NCBI GenBank assembly: GCA_002839095.1
Contig: PGXL01000005.1
Span: 1-64,000 of the forward strand
DNA from: Tenericutes bacterium HGW-Tenericutes-2
Lineage (GTDB): Bacteria; Bacillota_I; Bacilli_A; Acholeplasmatales; Acholeplasmataceae
Direction: 5' to 3'
DNA: 64,000 nucleotides
The first letter of the stretch is position 1. The number at the start of each line of letters is the position of its first letter. Of the stretch, positions 18,181 through 26,746 are shown piece by piece. The notes under the pieces are model-generated. The model was not told the DNA's origin, did no database searches, and worked only from the letters and a program-made list of their open reading frames with translations. The position numbers were made by a program, and so were the translations under genes.

Positions 18181-18215
18181 AAAAGACAGATTTCATTAAA
18201 TTGAACCCTGTCCTT
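18181..18215 (-). terminator. Terminator after the ppa-yebC unit
   Basis: On the minus strand AGGACAG and CTGTCTT enclose TTCA/TGAA around an AT loop, followed by TTTT. The remainder of the 142-nt gap holds a TATAAT-like -10 just before glyA (reverse complement near 18158). Confidence 0.7.
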
Positions 18216-18269
18216 AGTTAAGTTTTTCTGTTTTTTTATCTATTTATTGTCAATTTTATAATTTCTCTT

Positions 18270-18989
18270 TTATAGAATAACATTATGGTAAACATCTTGA
18301 ACATCATCGATTTCATCAAGCATTGCTAAAAGGCGCTCAAATTTCTCCTGATCCTCTTCTAAATCAAGGGTTGTTTCCATAATTGGAAGCCACATGATTT
18401 CATCGGTATCTAATTCTAATTCTGGCATCGTGTCTGATATAGCGGTTCTAATCAAATTATAGTCATTACTTGCCCCATAAATCGTAACCCCTGCTTCATC
18501 AGTTTCAATATCTGAAACATCTAAATCATTATTCACTAATATTTCTAAAACTTGATCTTCTGTAACACCAGGTAATGAGAAAACAGCGTTGTGATTGAAT
18601 TGATGAACAACTGAACCTGATATACCTAATTTCCCACCAGTTTTAGTAAAGCAATTTCTAACTTCAGCAATTGTTCTATTCACATTATCTGATAGACATT
18701 CAACGATAAGCATTGAACTTCCTGGTCCAAACCCTTCATAGCGAATTGAAGTATATGTTTCATCAGAACCACCTTTAGCTTTATCAATCGCTCGTTTGAT
18801 GACATCAGATGTAACCTGTTCTTTTTTAGCTCTTTCAATAATTCTCTTTAGTGCCTGATTTGTATCAGGATCTGGAGATCCAGCCTTGGCAGCCATATAG
18901 ATTTCTTTTCCATATTTAGCATACACCTTGCTTTTTGCAGCAGCTGTTTTTCCCATTGCTACTTTTCTTACTTCAAATGCTCTTCCCAT
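18270..18989 (-). CDS. YebC/PmpR-family protein (YeeN/YeeI type)
   Basis: A 239-residue member of the YebC/TACO1 family. These proteins are annotated as DNA-binding regulators, and recent work links some to translation of proline-rich stretches. MGRAFEVRKVAM, AKYGKEIYMAAKAGSPDP and the acidic C-terminal third match the YeeN/YeeI subgroup rather than classical YebC. The central RYEGFGPGSSMLIVE is conserved. It lies 16 nt after ppa. Confidence 0.9.
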   Translation of the reverse strand: MGRAFEVRKVAMGKTAAAKSKVYAKYGKEIYMAAKAGSPDPDTNQALKRIIERAKKEQVTSDVIKRAIDKAKGGSDETYTSIRYEGFGPGSSMLIVECLSDNVNRTIAEVRNCFTKTGGKLGISGSVVHQFNHNAVFSLPGVTEDQVLEILVNNDLDVSDIETDEAGVTIYGASNDYNLIRTAISDTMPELELDTDEIMWLPIMETTLDLEEDQEKFERLLAMLDEIDDVQDVYHNVIL

Positions 18990-19005
18990 AATTTTTTATC
19001 TTCCT

Positions 19006-19536
19006 TTATTTACCAAATTTTTCTTCGTATGTCTTGATGCTTTGTAAAATAATCTTCTTTGCAGCATCAGCACCTTCAATATCTAAAATATAAGTTTTCT
19101 TTCCTTCAAGTGATTTATACACTTCAAAAAAGTGTCCCATTTCAGTTAATAAATGCGCAGGTAATTCGCTAATATCTTTATATTGTGTAAGTGATGGATC
19201 TCCAAAAGGAATAGCAATGATTTTTTCATCGATTTCGTCTGAATCAATCATTTTCATAACTCCGATTGGATAACATTGTACTAAGCTTAAAGGCTCAATA
19301 TCTTCTTGACATAAAACTAAAACGTCAAGAGGGTCATTATCTCCAGCATAGGTTCTAGGAATAAATCCGTAGTTTGCGGGATAGTGAGTTGATGTAAATA
19401 GTATACGATCTAAAATGATCATCCCTGTCTCTTTATCAAGTTCGTATTTTTTCTTACTTCCTTTAGATATTTCAATACATGCAATAAATTGATCAGGTTG
19501 TATTCTACTTTTATCAATATCGTGCCAAATGTTCAT
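19006..19536 (-). CDS. ppa: Inorganic pyrophosphatase (family I)
   Basis: A 176-residue soluble Mg-dependent pyrophosphatase that pulls biosynthetic reactions forward by removing PPi. The signature DNDPLDVLVL gives the metal-binding aspartates, and YGFIPRTYAGD precedes it. A ribosome site (AGGAG reading AAAAAGGAGCC) lies about 9 nt upstream. A guanine-type riboswitch with its own promoter and a terminator hairpin lie immediately upstream with no other gene between. Confidence 0.95.
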   Translation of the reverse strand: MNIWHDIDKSRIQPDQFIACIEISKGSKKKYELDKETGMIILDRILFTSTHYPANYGFIPRTYAGDNDPLDVLVLCQEDIEPLSLVQCYPIGVMKMIDSDEIDEKIIAIPFGDPSLTQYKDISELPAHLLTEMGHFFEVYKSLEGKKTYILDIEGADAAKKIILQSIKTYEEKFGK

Positions 19537-19584
19537 ATAATCAGGCTCCTTTTTTTGCTTACCTCTATTTTATCATTTATGCCT

Positions 19585-19610
19585 AAAAAAAACACCCAGA
19601 AAGTGGGCGT
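19585..19610 (-). terminator. Terminator hairpin between riboswitch and ppa
   Basis: On the minus strand ACGCCCA CTTTC TGGGTGT is followed by TTTTTTT. It lies about 115 nt after the aptamer and 50 nt before ppa, so it could be the expression-platform terminator. Confidence 0.75.
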
Positions 19611-19619
19611 CTTTTCAAT

Positions 19620-19662
19620 ACACATAATAAGGTAAACTTGATGCTACCTATCCCCTATGTGT
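19620..19662 (-). other. Hairpin in the riboswitch-ppa leader
   Basis: ACACATA pairs with TATGTGT and encloses AGGTA/TACCT. It contains AGGGG able to compete for the GCCC of the terminator downstream. The plus-strand side is followed by TTTTTT, so it could also act as a plus-strand terminator. Confidence 0.45.
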
Positions 19663-19725
19663 TTTTTGATGTATTTAAGTACCTGTACAAAAGGCTACGA
19701 AAAATCAAACAACCCCTACATGTTT

Positions 19726-19798
19726 AATAATCGTAGTCGTAATGTTTGGCATCACGGTAGAGACGTTATCTCCAAATCAGATAACCTATACGATAATT
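19726..19798 (-). promoter_or_regulatory. Purine riboswitch aptamer, guanine type
   Basis: The minus strand folds into the three-way junction of purine riboswitches. P1 pairs AATTATCGTA with TACGATTATT. P2 pairs GTTATCT with AGATAAC around GATTTGG. J2/3 is GTCTCTACC (consensus GTTTCTACC). P3 pairs GTGATG with CATTAC around CCAAA. J3/1 reads GACTA, the C that selects guanine rather than adenine. U51 is kept, arguing against 2'-deoxyguanosine. The only gene downstream is ppa. An upstream promoter TTTACA-N18-TATAAT is present at about 19809-19838. Confidence 0.88.
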
Positions 19799-19883
19799 AA
19801 ATACATTCCCATTATAGCAGTTGAGTCAATCGTTTGTAAAGAATATAATGGTTTTTTTAAACAATCATTATTGATTAAAATAA

Positions 19884-20735
19884 TTATAAATTATCTATGT
19901 GTTTTTGATATAATTCAAACGTGTTCTCTAACAAAGCATTGATGGTCATTGGTCCAACACCCTTTGGCACTGGAGTTAAATAAGATGCGATTTCCTTGAT
20001 TCCTTCAAAATCGACATCTCCAACAAGTTTACCATCTACACGGTTTACACCAACATCAACGACGACTGCTCCGGGTTTTACCATTTCTTTAGTAACTACC
20101 ATCGGTCGACCCGCTGAAACAACTAAAAGATCTGCTTGTTTTGTGTGGAATGATAAATCCTTTGTCTTGGTATGACAAACAGTGATGGTCGCTCCTGCGT
20201 CCATCAATAGTCTTGCTACAGGAAATCCAACAATATTACTGCGGCCAATAATAACTGCATTCATTCCTGAAACATTGATGTTATAGGTTTCTAAAAGTGA
20301 CATAATACCCTTCGGTGTTGCAGGTTTAATTGTCTCTTTCTTTTGATACAGATTTCCTTGGTTGATTACATGGAATCCATCTGCATCTTTATCCTTAGAT
20401 ATTAGATCGATAAGCATATTGTCATTTAAATGCTTAGGAATAGGTAGCTGCAATAAAATTCCATCCACATTTTCATCCTTGTTTAATTTCTGAATTAAAT
20501 TGACTAAGTCTTTTTCTTCAATATTCTCATCTAGAGTGTAAAGCTTATGCTCTATTCCAACAAGTTCACATGCCTTACCCTTCCCCTTAACGTAAGAAAG
20601 ACTAGCTGGATTATTTCCAACCAATATAATTGAAAGACTTGGTTTACGTTTGTTTTGTTTAACAAGTTCATCTATTTTGACTTTAAGTGCAAGATTTCGC
20701 TCATTTGCTACTTTAAAACCGTCTAGTAAAATCAT
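19884..20735 (-). CDS. folD: Bifunctional methylene-THF dehydrogenase/cyclohydrolase FolD
   Basis: A 283-residue enzyme linking 10-formyl-THF and 5,10-methylene-THF with NADP. SYVKGKGKACELVGI carries the catalytic Lys/Tyr region. DGILLQLPIPKHL and GRSNIVGFPVARLL (dinucleotide loop) are intact, as is the C-terminal PVPKGVGPMTINALLENT. It starts 5 nt after fhs, so the two are co-transcribed. Confidence 0.96.
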   Translation of the reverse strand: MILLDGFKVANERNLALKVKIDELVKQNKRKPSLSIILVGNNPASLSYVKGKGKACELVGIEHKLYTLDENIEEKDLVNLIQKLNKDENVDGILLQLPIPKHLNDNMLIDLISKDKDADGFHVINQGNLYQKKETIKPATPKGIMSLLETYNINVSGMNAVIIGRSNIVGFPVARLLMDAGATITVCHTKTKDLSFHTKQADLLVVSAGRPMVVTKEMVKPGAVVVDVGVNRVDGKLVGDVDFEGIKEIASYLTPVPKGVGPMTINALLENTFELYQKHIDNL

Positions 20736-20740
20736 CTAAA

Positions 20741-22333
20741 TCACTCCTTGTCAATCAAGTTACCATCACTGTCGATAAACATTGATAATGCTCTTGGAGT
20801 TTTGTTTAAGCCTGGCATAACCATAATACCTTTGGTCAAGGCAACTAGGAATCCAGCACCTAAGGATGGTCTAATTTCTTGAATACTTAACGTAAATGGT
20901 TCTGGTAGTCCGACAATTTTTGGATCACCAGTCAATGAAAGTGGTGTTTTAGCCATACAAACCGGTAAATTCCAACCTAAGTTTTGATAGGACTCTAATT
21001 GAGCAAGTGCCTTCTTAGAAAACTCAACTGATGTAGCACCATAAATCTTAGTAGCTATTTTTTCTATTTTAACCTTCGGTAAATCTGAGTTGTCGTAGAT
21101 AGGTTTAAAATTCGAACCTTTTTCAGCAAGATCAACGACGATATTTGCTAAATCAACCATACCTTTTCCACCTTCAGCAAATCCTTTGGATAAAGCGATT
21201 GGATGATTCTTTTCCTTAGCCCAATTCATAATGTAATCAACTTCTTCTTGTGAATCATTATAAAAATGATTAACTGCAATTACATAACGCATTCCAAAGT
21301 TTTGCACATTAGTTAAATGCTTTTCTAAAAGCGGTAAACCCTTAATCATCGCGTCTAAATCAGGCTTACTGAAGTCTTCAGCTTGACCGTGAGACTTTAA
21401 AGCACGTAGCGTTGTGACAACAACGACTGCATCTACCTTTTTATTTAGGTAAGGCATTTTAAGATCGAGGAATTTTTCCATACCTAAATCAGCACCAAAT
21501 CCTGCTTCCGTTACTGTATACTCACCTAGTTTAAGTGCAAGCTTTGTTGCAACAATCGAATTACATCCATGTGCGATATTCGCAAATGGACCCGCATGCA
21601 CAAACGTTGGAACACCATCTAGTGTTTGAACTAAGTTTGGATTCATCGCATTCTTTAATAGTAAAGCCATCGCATCAGCTCCACCTAAATCTTTAACATA
21701 AACGGGCTTTTGTTCTTTATTATATCCAACTAAAACACGGTTTAATCTCATTTTTAAATCATCTAAATCAGATGATAAAGCAAGGATTGCCATCACTTCG
21801 CTCGCAGCTGTTATAACAAATCCGTCTTTTCTAATTGGTGTATCAATATCTCTTAAGCTACGATCATTCATGTCCATGCAACGTTTCCACGTTACTGTTT
21901 CAATTTCAAGCTCGTTTCCTTGAAACATATGATTATCAATTAATGCTGATAATAGATTATTTGCTGCAGTAATCGCATGCATATCACCCGTGAAGTGTAG
22001 ATTAATATCATCCTGAGGAGTAACACTTGATAATCCACCACCTGTGGCTCCACCCTTTAATCCAAAAACTGGACCTAGACTTGGTTCACGAAGAGCAAGC
22101 ATCGGTTTTTTACCAATATATTTAAGACCTTGACTAAGTCCTATGGATACTGTTGTCTTTCCTTCACCAGCTGGTGTTGGAGTAATCGCTGTAACAAGAA
22201 TCAACTTGCCATCTGGTTGATCCTTTAGTCTTCTTAAAACCTTTAAATCGATTTTGGCCTTATCAAAGCCATAGGGAATACACTCTTCAGGAGCGACTCC
22301 CATTTTTTCGCATAACAAAGCAATTTTTTCCAT
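20741..22333 (-). CDS. fhs: Formate-tetrahydrofolate ligase
   Basis: A 530-residue ATP-dependent enzyme making 10-formyl-THF from formate. The P-loop TPTPAGEGKTTVSIGL is near residue 52, and EPSLGPVFGLKGGATGGG follows. The N-terminus is about 20-25 residues shorter than usual (family about 555), but AAGGGAG 7 nt before this ATG supports the start. It sits between pflA and folD, so formate from PflB can be used at once. Confidence 0.95.
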   Translation of the reverse strand: MEKIALLCEKMGVAPEECIPYGFDKAKIDLKVLRRLKDQPDGKLILVTAITPTPAGEGKTTVSIGLSQGLKYIGKKPMLALREPSLGPVFGLKGGATGGGLSSVTPQDDINLHFTGDMHAITAANNLLSALIDNHMFQGNELEIETVTWKRCMDMNDRSLRDIDTPIRKDGFVITAASEVMAILALSSDLDDLKMRLNRVLVGYNKEQKPVYVKDLGGADAMALLLKNAMNPNLVQTLDGVPTFVHAGPFANIAHGCNSIVATKLALKLGEYTVTEAGFGADLGMEKFLDLKMPYLNKKVDAVVVVTTLRALKSHGQAEDFSKPDLDAMIKGLPLLEKHLTNVQNFGMRYVIAVNHFYNDSQEEVDYIMNWAKEKNHPIALSKGFAEGGKGMVDLANIVVDLAEKGSNFKPIYDNSDLPKVKIEKIATKIYGATSVEFSKKALAQLESYQNLGWNLPVCMAKTPLSLTGDPKIVGLPEPFTLSIQEIRPSLGAGFLVALTKGIMVMPGLNKTPRALSMFIDSDGNLIDKE

Positions 22334-22355
22334 TTTTTTCTCCCTTATATAATGT

Positions 22356-22381
22356 AAAAGTATCTCAATTAAGATACTTTT
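22356..22381 (-). terminator. Hairpin between pflA and fhs
   Basis: AAAAGTATCT and AGATACTTTT form a perfect 10-bp stem around a 6-nt loop, ending in TTTTA on the minus strand. It may terminate pfl transcription partially, or stabilise the 3' end while fhs is read through. Confidence 0.6.
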
Positions 22382-22396
22382 ATTATAACATAGTAT

Positions 22397-23146
22397 TCAT
22401 TTATGAAAGGGGAAATTGTTCTTGAGTATGTATTCTGCATACTCTACTTTATCTTTAGTTGGTTCATTAATGTGTTCTAAGGGATAGGTTAACCCCATAT
22501 CTTTCCATTTACTTATTCCATATTTATGATACGGTAGTACTTCTATAGCAACAATATTTTTCATAGTTTCTAGAAAGTTTCTTAACTGCACTAAGTCCTG
22601 CTCAGAGTCACTAATCGTAGGCACTAAAACATGTCTAATAATGACTGGGATTGACATTTCATTTAAATATTGTGCAAATGCTAATACTTGGGTATTTGAA
22701 CTGCCCGTTAGCTTCATATGCTTTTCATTATCAATATGCTTGATGTCTAGAAGAATTAGATCAGTGTATTTAATTAAAGTTAGAAAATCATTGGATTGCT
22801 GAACACTGTAGCAAGCTGCAGATGTATCAAGGCAAGTATGAATTCCTAATGCTTTTGCTTCCTTAAAAAGAGTAATTAAGAAATTCATTTGAAGAAGAGG
22901 TTCTCCTCCGCTGACCGTAATACCACCATTTTTATAGAAATGCTTGTACTTCTTGTAATCATCAAGAATATCAGATACTGACATTAATTTATTTTGCTTT
23001 GTGCTCCATGTGTCTCGATTATGACAATACTGACATTGAAATGGACATCCCTGTAGAAATAAGACATAACGAATTCCAGGTCCATCAAATGCTCCTAATG
23101 TTTCTATCGAGTGCACATTTCCGTACACTTCATTACATGTTTTCAT
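22397..23146 (-). CDS. pflA: Pyruvate formate-lyase activating enzyme
   Basis: A 249-residue radical-SAM enzyme that makes the glycyl radical on PflB. The cluster motif [14 protein letters not shown] is near residue 31-44, [13 protein letters not shown] (SAM contact) near 73, and [10 protein letters not shown] later. Length is normal. It overlaps the pflB end by 14 nt, so the pair is translationally coupled. Confidence 0.95.
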   Translation of the reverse strand: MKTCNEVYGNVHSIETLGAFDGPGIRYVLFLQGCPFQCQYCHNRDTWSTKQNKLMSVSDILDDYKKYKHFYKNGGITVSGGEPLLQMNFLITLFKEAKALGIHTCLDTSAACYSVQQSNDFLTLIKYTDLILLDIKHIDNEKHMKLTGSSNTQVLAFAQYLNEMSIPVIIRHVLVPTISDSEQDLVQLRNFLETMKNIVAIEVLPYHKYGISKWKDMGLTYPLEHINEPTKDKVEYAEYILKNNFPFHK

Positions 23147-25394
23147 GGAAAGTTCTTGAAATAACTTCTTTCTTCTGTTCGTTTGTTAGATTTGAGAAGT
23201 TTACCGCATATCCTGATACTCTAATCGTTAAATTAGGATATTTTTCTGGATTATTATATGCATCAATTAGCATGTCTCTGTTGAAAATATTAACGTTTAG
23301 ATGATACCCTCCGCTAACGAAATAACCGTCTAAAATGTTGACAAGATTTTCAACCTTGATGTTGCCTTCGTAGGTGAATCCATCAGCCGATTCAAGTCCA
23401 CTACCCTTACCAAGTGCTTGGGGAACAATAGTAAACGTATTAGAAATACCATCTTGACAGCTTTCACAAGGAATTTTTGAAACAGATAATAAAGACTTAA
23501 GTGCTCCTGATTTATCTCTTCCATGCATCGGGTTAGCACCTGGAGCAAAGGCTTCACCTTTTCTTCTACCATCTGGTGTGTTACCAGTTTTCTTTCCATA
23601 GACAACATTTGATGTAATCGTAAGAATACTCATTGTAGGAATAGACTCTCTATAGGTGTATTGTGCTCTTATTTTATTCATAAATTGCTCAACAATTTGA
23701 ACGGCTAGTTGATCGACTCGATCATCATTATTTCCATAAAAAGGGAAATCTCCAGAAGTTTCAAAATCAACGATAAGTCCTTGATCGTTATAAATAGGTT
23801 TGACCTTAGCATATTTAATAGCAGATAACGAATCTGCTACAACAGAAAGTCCTGCAATACCTGTAGCGAAATTTCTTCCAACCTCTGCATCATGTAGTGC
23901 CATTTGTAATCTTTCATACGCATATTTATCATGCATGTAATGAATAATGTTTAATGCACTAACATATGTTTTTGCTAACCAATCTAGCATATGATCAAAC
24001 TTTTTCATGACCGTATCAAAATCTAAATAGTCAGCTTTTAATACTTCATCAACAGGACCTATTTGATCTCCAGTTAGTTCATCTTTTCCGCCATTCAGTG
24101 CAAATAATAATGCTTTAGCTAAGTTTGCACGTGCTCCGAAAAATTGCATTTCTTTGCCAAGAGCCATCGGTGAAACACAGCATGCAATTCCATAATCATC
24201 TGTATGATTCGGACGCATTTGCTCATCATTTTCATATTGAATAGATGAAGTATCAATGGATACCTTTGAACAAAACTTTTTAAAATTATGTGGTAAATTT
24301 TCACTCCATAGAACCGTTAAATTAGGTTCAGCTGAAGTTCCTAGATTGTATAGTGTTTGAAGATATCTATACGTATTTTTTGTAACCCAAGATCTTCCGT
24401 CATTATTCATTCCTGCTAAGGATTCAGTAACCCATGTTGGGTCCCCAGTAAAGAGTTCGTTGTATTCAGGGGTTCTAGCAAAACGCACCATTCTAAGTTT
24501 CATAATAAAATGATCAATTAGTTCTTGTGCTTCTATTTCATCAAGTAATCCATTTTTGATATCTCTTTCAAAGTAAATATCAAGGAAAGTTGCTGTTCTT
24601 CCTAAACTCATTGCTGCTCCATTTTGCTCTTTTACAGCTGCAAGATAAGCAAAGTACAGCCATTGAACTGCTTCCGTAGCATTTTCAGCAGGTCTTGAAA
24701 TATCAAAACCATAGGATTTACCTAATTCCTTTAGCATTTCTAATGCGATGATTTGTTCTTGAATTTCTTCGCGTAATCTAATGTTTTTTTCATTCATTGG
24801 ATAGCTAAACTTTGTTTTTTCTAGCTTTTTTTGCTCAATTAAAAAATTAACTCCATATAACGCTACTCTTCGATAGTCTCCAATGATTCTACCTCTACCA
24901 TAGCCATCAGGTAAACCTGTAACAATTCCTGATCTTCTAGCTCTTCTAATATCTGCATTATATACATCAAATACACCTTGATTGTGTGTTTTTCTATATT
25001 CTGTAAATATATGTTTTAATTGGTCATCAACATGATAACCATATGATTCTGCTGCCTTGACAGCAACTTGAATTCCTCCATATGGATGAAATGCACGCTT
25101 GAAAGGCTTATCAGTTTGAAGACCGACAATCTTTTCAATGCTTTTGTCCATATATCCAGGTCCATGAGAAGTAATGGATGCTACAACGTGTGTGTCTAAC
25201 TCAATGACACCACCTTTTTCCTTTTCTTCCTTCAAGTATCCCTCGAATAATTGGTTCAATTTTAAACTGCTATTTGTAGGGCCAACTAAAAATGATGAGC
25301 TCCCCTTATATTCAGTATAGTTTTTGTCAATAAAATCTCGGACATCAACAGTTGACATCCAGTTTCCTTCTTTAAATCCGTTCCACGCAGACAT
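23133..25394 (-). CDS. pflB: Pyruvate formate-lyase
   Basis: A 753-residue glycyl-radical enzyme splitting pyruvate and CoA to acetyl-CoA and formate without oxygen. The catalytic pair is in [10 protein letters not shown] (near residue 407), and the radical glycine is in [11 protein letters not shown] near the C-terminus. AGGAGGTAC precedes the ATG. Its leader holds a TATAAT -10 and a cre-like site, suggesting catabolite control. Length and both key motifs are intact. Confidence 0.97.
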   Translation of the reverse strand: MSAWNGFKEGNWMSTVDVRDFIDKNYTEYKGSSSFLVGPTNSSLKLNQLFEGYLKEEKEKGGVIELDTHVVASITSHGPGYMDKSIEKIVGLQTDKPFKRAFHPYGGIQVAVKAAESYGYHVDDQLKHIFTEYRKTHNQGVFDVYNADIRRARRSGIVTGLPDGYGRGRIIGDYRRVALYGVNFLIEQKKLEKTKFSYPMNEKNIRLREEIQEQIIALEMLKELGKSYGFDISRPAENATEAVQWLYFAYLAAVKEQNGAAMSLGRTATFLDIYFERDIKNGLLDEIEAQELIDHFIMKLRMVRFARTPEYNELFTGDPTWVTESLAGMNNDGRSWVTKNTYRYLQTLYNLGTSAEPNLTVLWSENLPHNFKKFCSKVSIDTSSIQYENDEQMRPNHTDDYGIACCVSPMALGKEMQFFGARANLAKALLFALNGGKDELTGDQIGPVDEVLKADYLDFDTVMKKFDHMLDWLAKTYVSALNIIHYMHDKYAYERLQMALHDAEVGRNFATGIAGLSVVADSLSAIKYAKVKPIYNDQGLIVDFETSGDFPFYGNNDDRVDQLAVQIVEQFMNKIRAQYTYRESIPTMSILTITSNVVYGKKTGNTPDGRRKGEAFAPGANPMHGRDKSGALKSLLSVSKIPCESCQDGISNTFTIVPQALGKGSGLESADGFTYEGNIKVENLVNILDGYFVSGGYHLNVNIFNRDMLIDAYNNPEKYPNLTIRVSGYAVNFSNLTNEQKKEVISRTFHENM

Positions 25395-25439
25395 AAAGTA
25401 CCTCCTATATATTTAATTTCGTTCGTGTTTGACTGCTAC

Positions 25440-25504
25440 ATTATATCTAATCTTTGGGAACAAATCTAATGAAATCATAATTAAATAAAGTGAAAACGTT
25501 TTTG
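25440..25504 (-). promoter_or_regulatory. pflB promoter region with cre-like site
   Basis: A -10 TATAAT (reverse complement at 25440-25445) lies about 45 nt before the pflB start; the -35 is weak. About 45 nt further upstream, TGAAAACGTTTTTG (25491-25504, plus-strand reading) is close to the CcpA cre consensus TGWAARCGYTWWCW. Confidence 0.5.
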
Positions 25505-25517
25505 ATGCATCTTACTT

Positions 25518-25546
25518 ATAAAAAAAATAAAACCCATTGAATGGGT
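25518..25546 (-). terminator. Terminator after the aminotransferase gene
   Basis: ACCCATT and AATGGGT (25546-25532) form a short stem followed by TTATTTTTTTT on the minus strand, immediately after the stop at 25548. Confidence 0.75.
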
Positions 25547-25547
25547 C

Positions 25548-26726
25548 TTATAAATTTAATATTGACTTAATTTTTTGAGGAAGTCCTTGAATTTCCTTTT
25601 TAGATAAACTGCATAATGCAAATCTAACTCCACCACTCATCGGCACGGCGAAAATTCTATGCTCTGCTAGCTTTAAATAATCAGTTTCTGGATTATTTGT
25701 TAGCACGACTGTATAGAAACCACTTCTAAACGGATGTGTCTTTAAACCAATTTCTTTAGCCTGAGAAATGAATGATTGACTTCTTTCTTGTACAAGACTA
25801 TTAATTTTATTTAAATCATGATTGAATTCTTTTCTATTAGATTCGATTGAGAACTTATTAAATAATTCAATCGATACTGTTGGTGTTGCTGACCAAGAGC
25901 CTCTGGCCTCGTTCACAAATTTTGGATATGCGTCTTTAACTTTAGTCTCATTAACTGATAGCATGATGGCTGCACCTAGTCTTAGACCGTATGCGCCAAA
26001 TGTTTTGGATCCGCTAAAGCCAATAATCGTTAAGACGTGTGATTTTAGAAGTGGAAGGAAAGTGATTTTCTTTCGATTGTCTTCTTCATGTGAATATTCT
26101 AAATATGCTAAATCATATAAGAAGACGATATCATTATTCTTCATTTCATTTAAAACATTAATAATACCTTTGAACTCTTGTTCACTTAATGTGAATCCTG
26201 TTGGATTGTGACAAGGGTCATTGATGATAACGATAACTTGTTTTTGAATCTTGCAGAGCTCGGTTAATTTTTCTTTAAATGATACCATATCGAATTGATC
26301 GCCATCAAATAGGTTGTGTTCAAACACATTGAGCTTTGCGCGGTCTGCAAATCTTTCGTATTGCCATCTAATATTTGATACGAAAATAGATTCACCTGGT
26401 TTTGAAAAGATTGAGAATGTTGATGCAATTGCTCCACTTCCCCCAGGTGTTGCACATGCATTCACAAACATCTTTTCTTTGATTTCATGTTCGTACTTCC
26501 CTAGTACCCATGAAACCACATTCTTTTTGAAGGTAGCTCCTCCATCGACTGCCGGATAGGGGAGAATTTCTTCATCTGTTAAATTCTTTATTGCCTTTGA
26601 TACTGTTGGCATGCCTCCGATTTGTTTTTCCTCATCGTAAAACATACCAATGGATGCATTAATGACGTCTTTATGTTTTTTAGCCGCCTCTTGTGCATCC
26701 TTTGATATTTTTAAAATATCTACTGC
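25548..26726 (-). CDS. Class I pyridoxal-phosphate aminotransferase
   Basis: A 392-residue PLP aminotransferase. The Schiff-base lysine is in GFSGSKTFGAYGLRLG, and the conserved Asn/Asp-type PLP contacts are in NDPCHNPTGF and FLYDLAYLEYS. It resembles the aromatic/aspartate aminotransferase branch; the actual substrate cannot be told from sequence. The ATG at 26726 (MAVDILKISK) has GAGGTGAT upstream; the longer frame to 26750 overlaps mfd. It follows mfd by 20 nt, so it may be read from the same transcript. Confidence 0.85.
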   Translation of the reverse strand, partial: AVDILKISKDAQEAAKKHKDVINASIGMFYDEEKQIGGMPTVSKAIKNLTDEEILPYPAVDGGATFKKNVVSWVLGKYEHEIKEKMFVNACATPGGSGAIASTFSIFSKPGESIFVSNIRWQYERFADRAKLNVFEHNLFDGDQFDMVSFKEKLTELCKIQKQVIVIINDPCHNPTGFTLSEQEFKGIINVLNEMKNNDIVFLYDLAYLEYSHEEDNRKKITFLPLLKSHVLTIIGFSGSKTFGAYGLRLGAAIMLSVNETKVKDAYPKFVNEARGSWSATPTVSIELFNKFSIESNRKEFNHDLNKINSLVQERSQSFISQAKEIGLKTHPFRSGFYTVVLTNNPETDYLKLAEHRIFAVPMSGGVRFALCSLSKKEIQGLPQKIKSILNL

Positions 26727-26746
26727 CATCTCGATCACCTCTACTA

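Noticed and set aside
22334-22396. Tetrahydrofolate riboswitch before fhs
   Set aside because: The gap is only 63 nt and is filled by a simple 10-bp hairpin; no THF-aptamer consensus is visible.
24165-24180. GGTGAAACA half-site in pflB as a parS
   Set aside because: Only one half of the palindrome is present.
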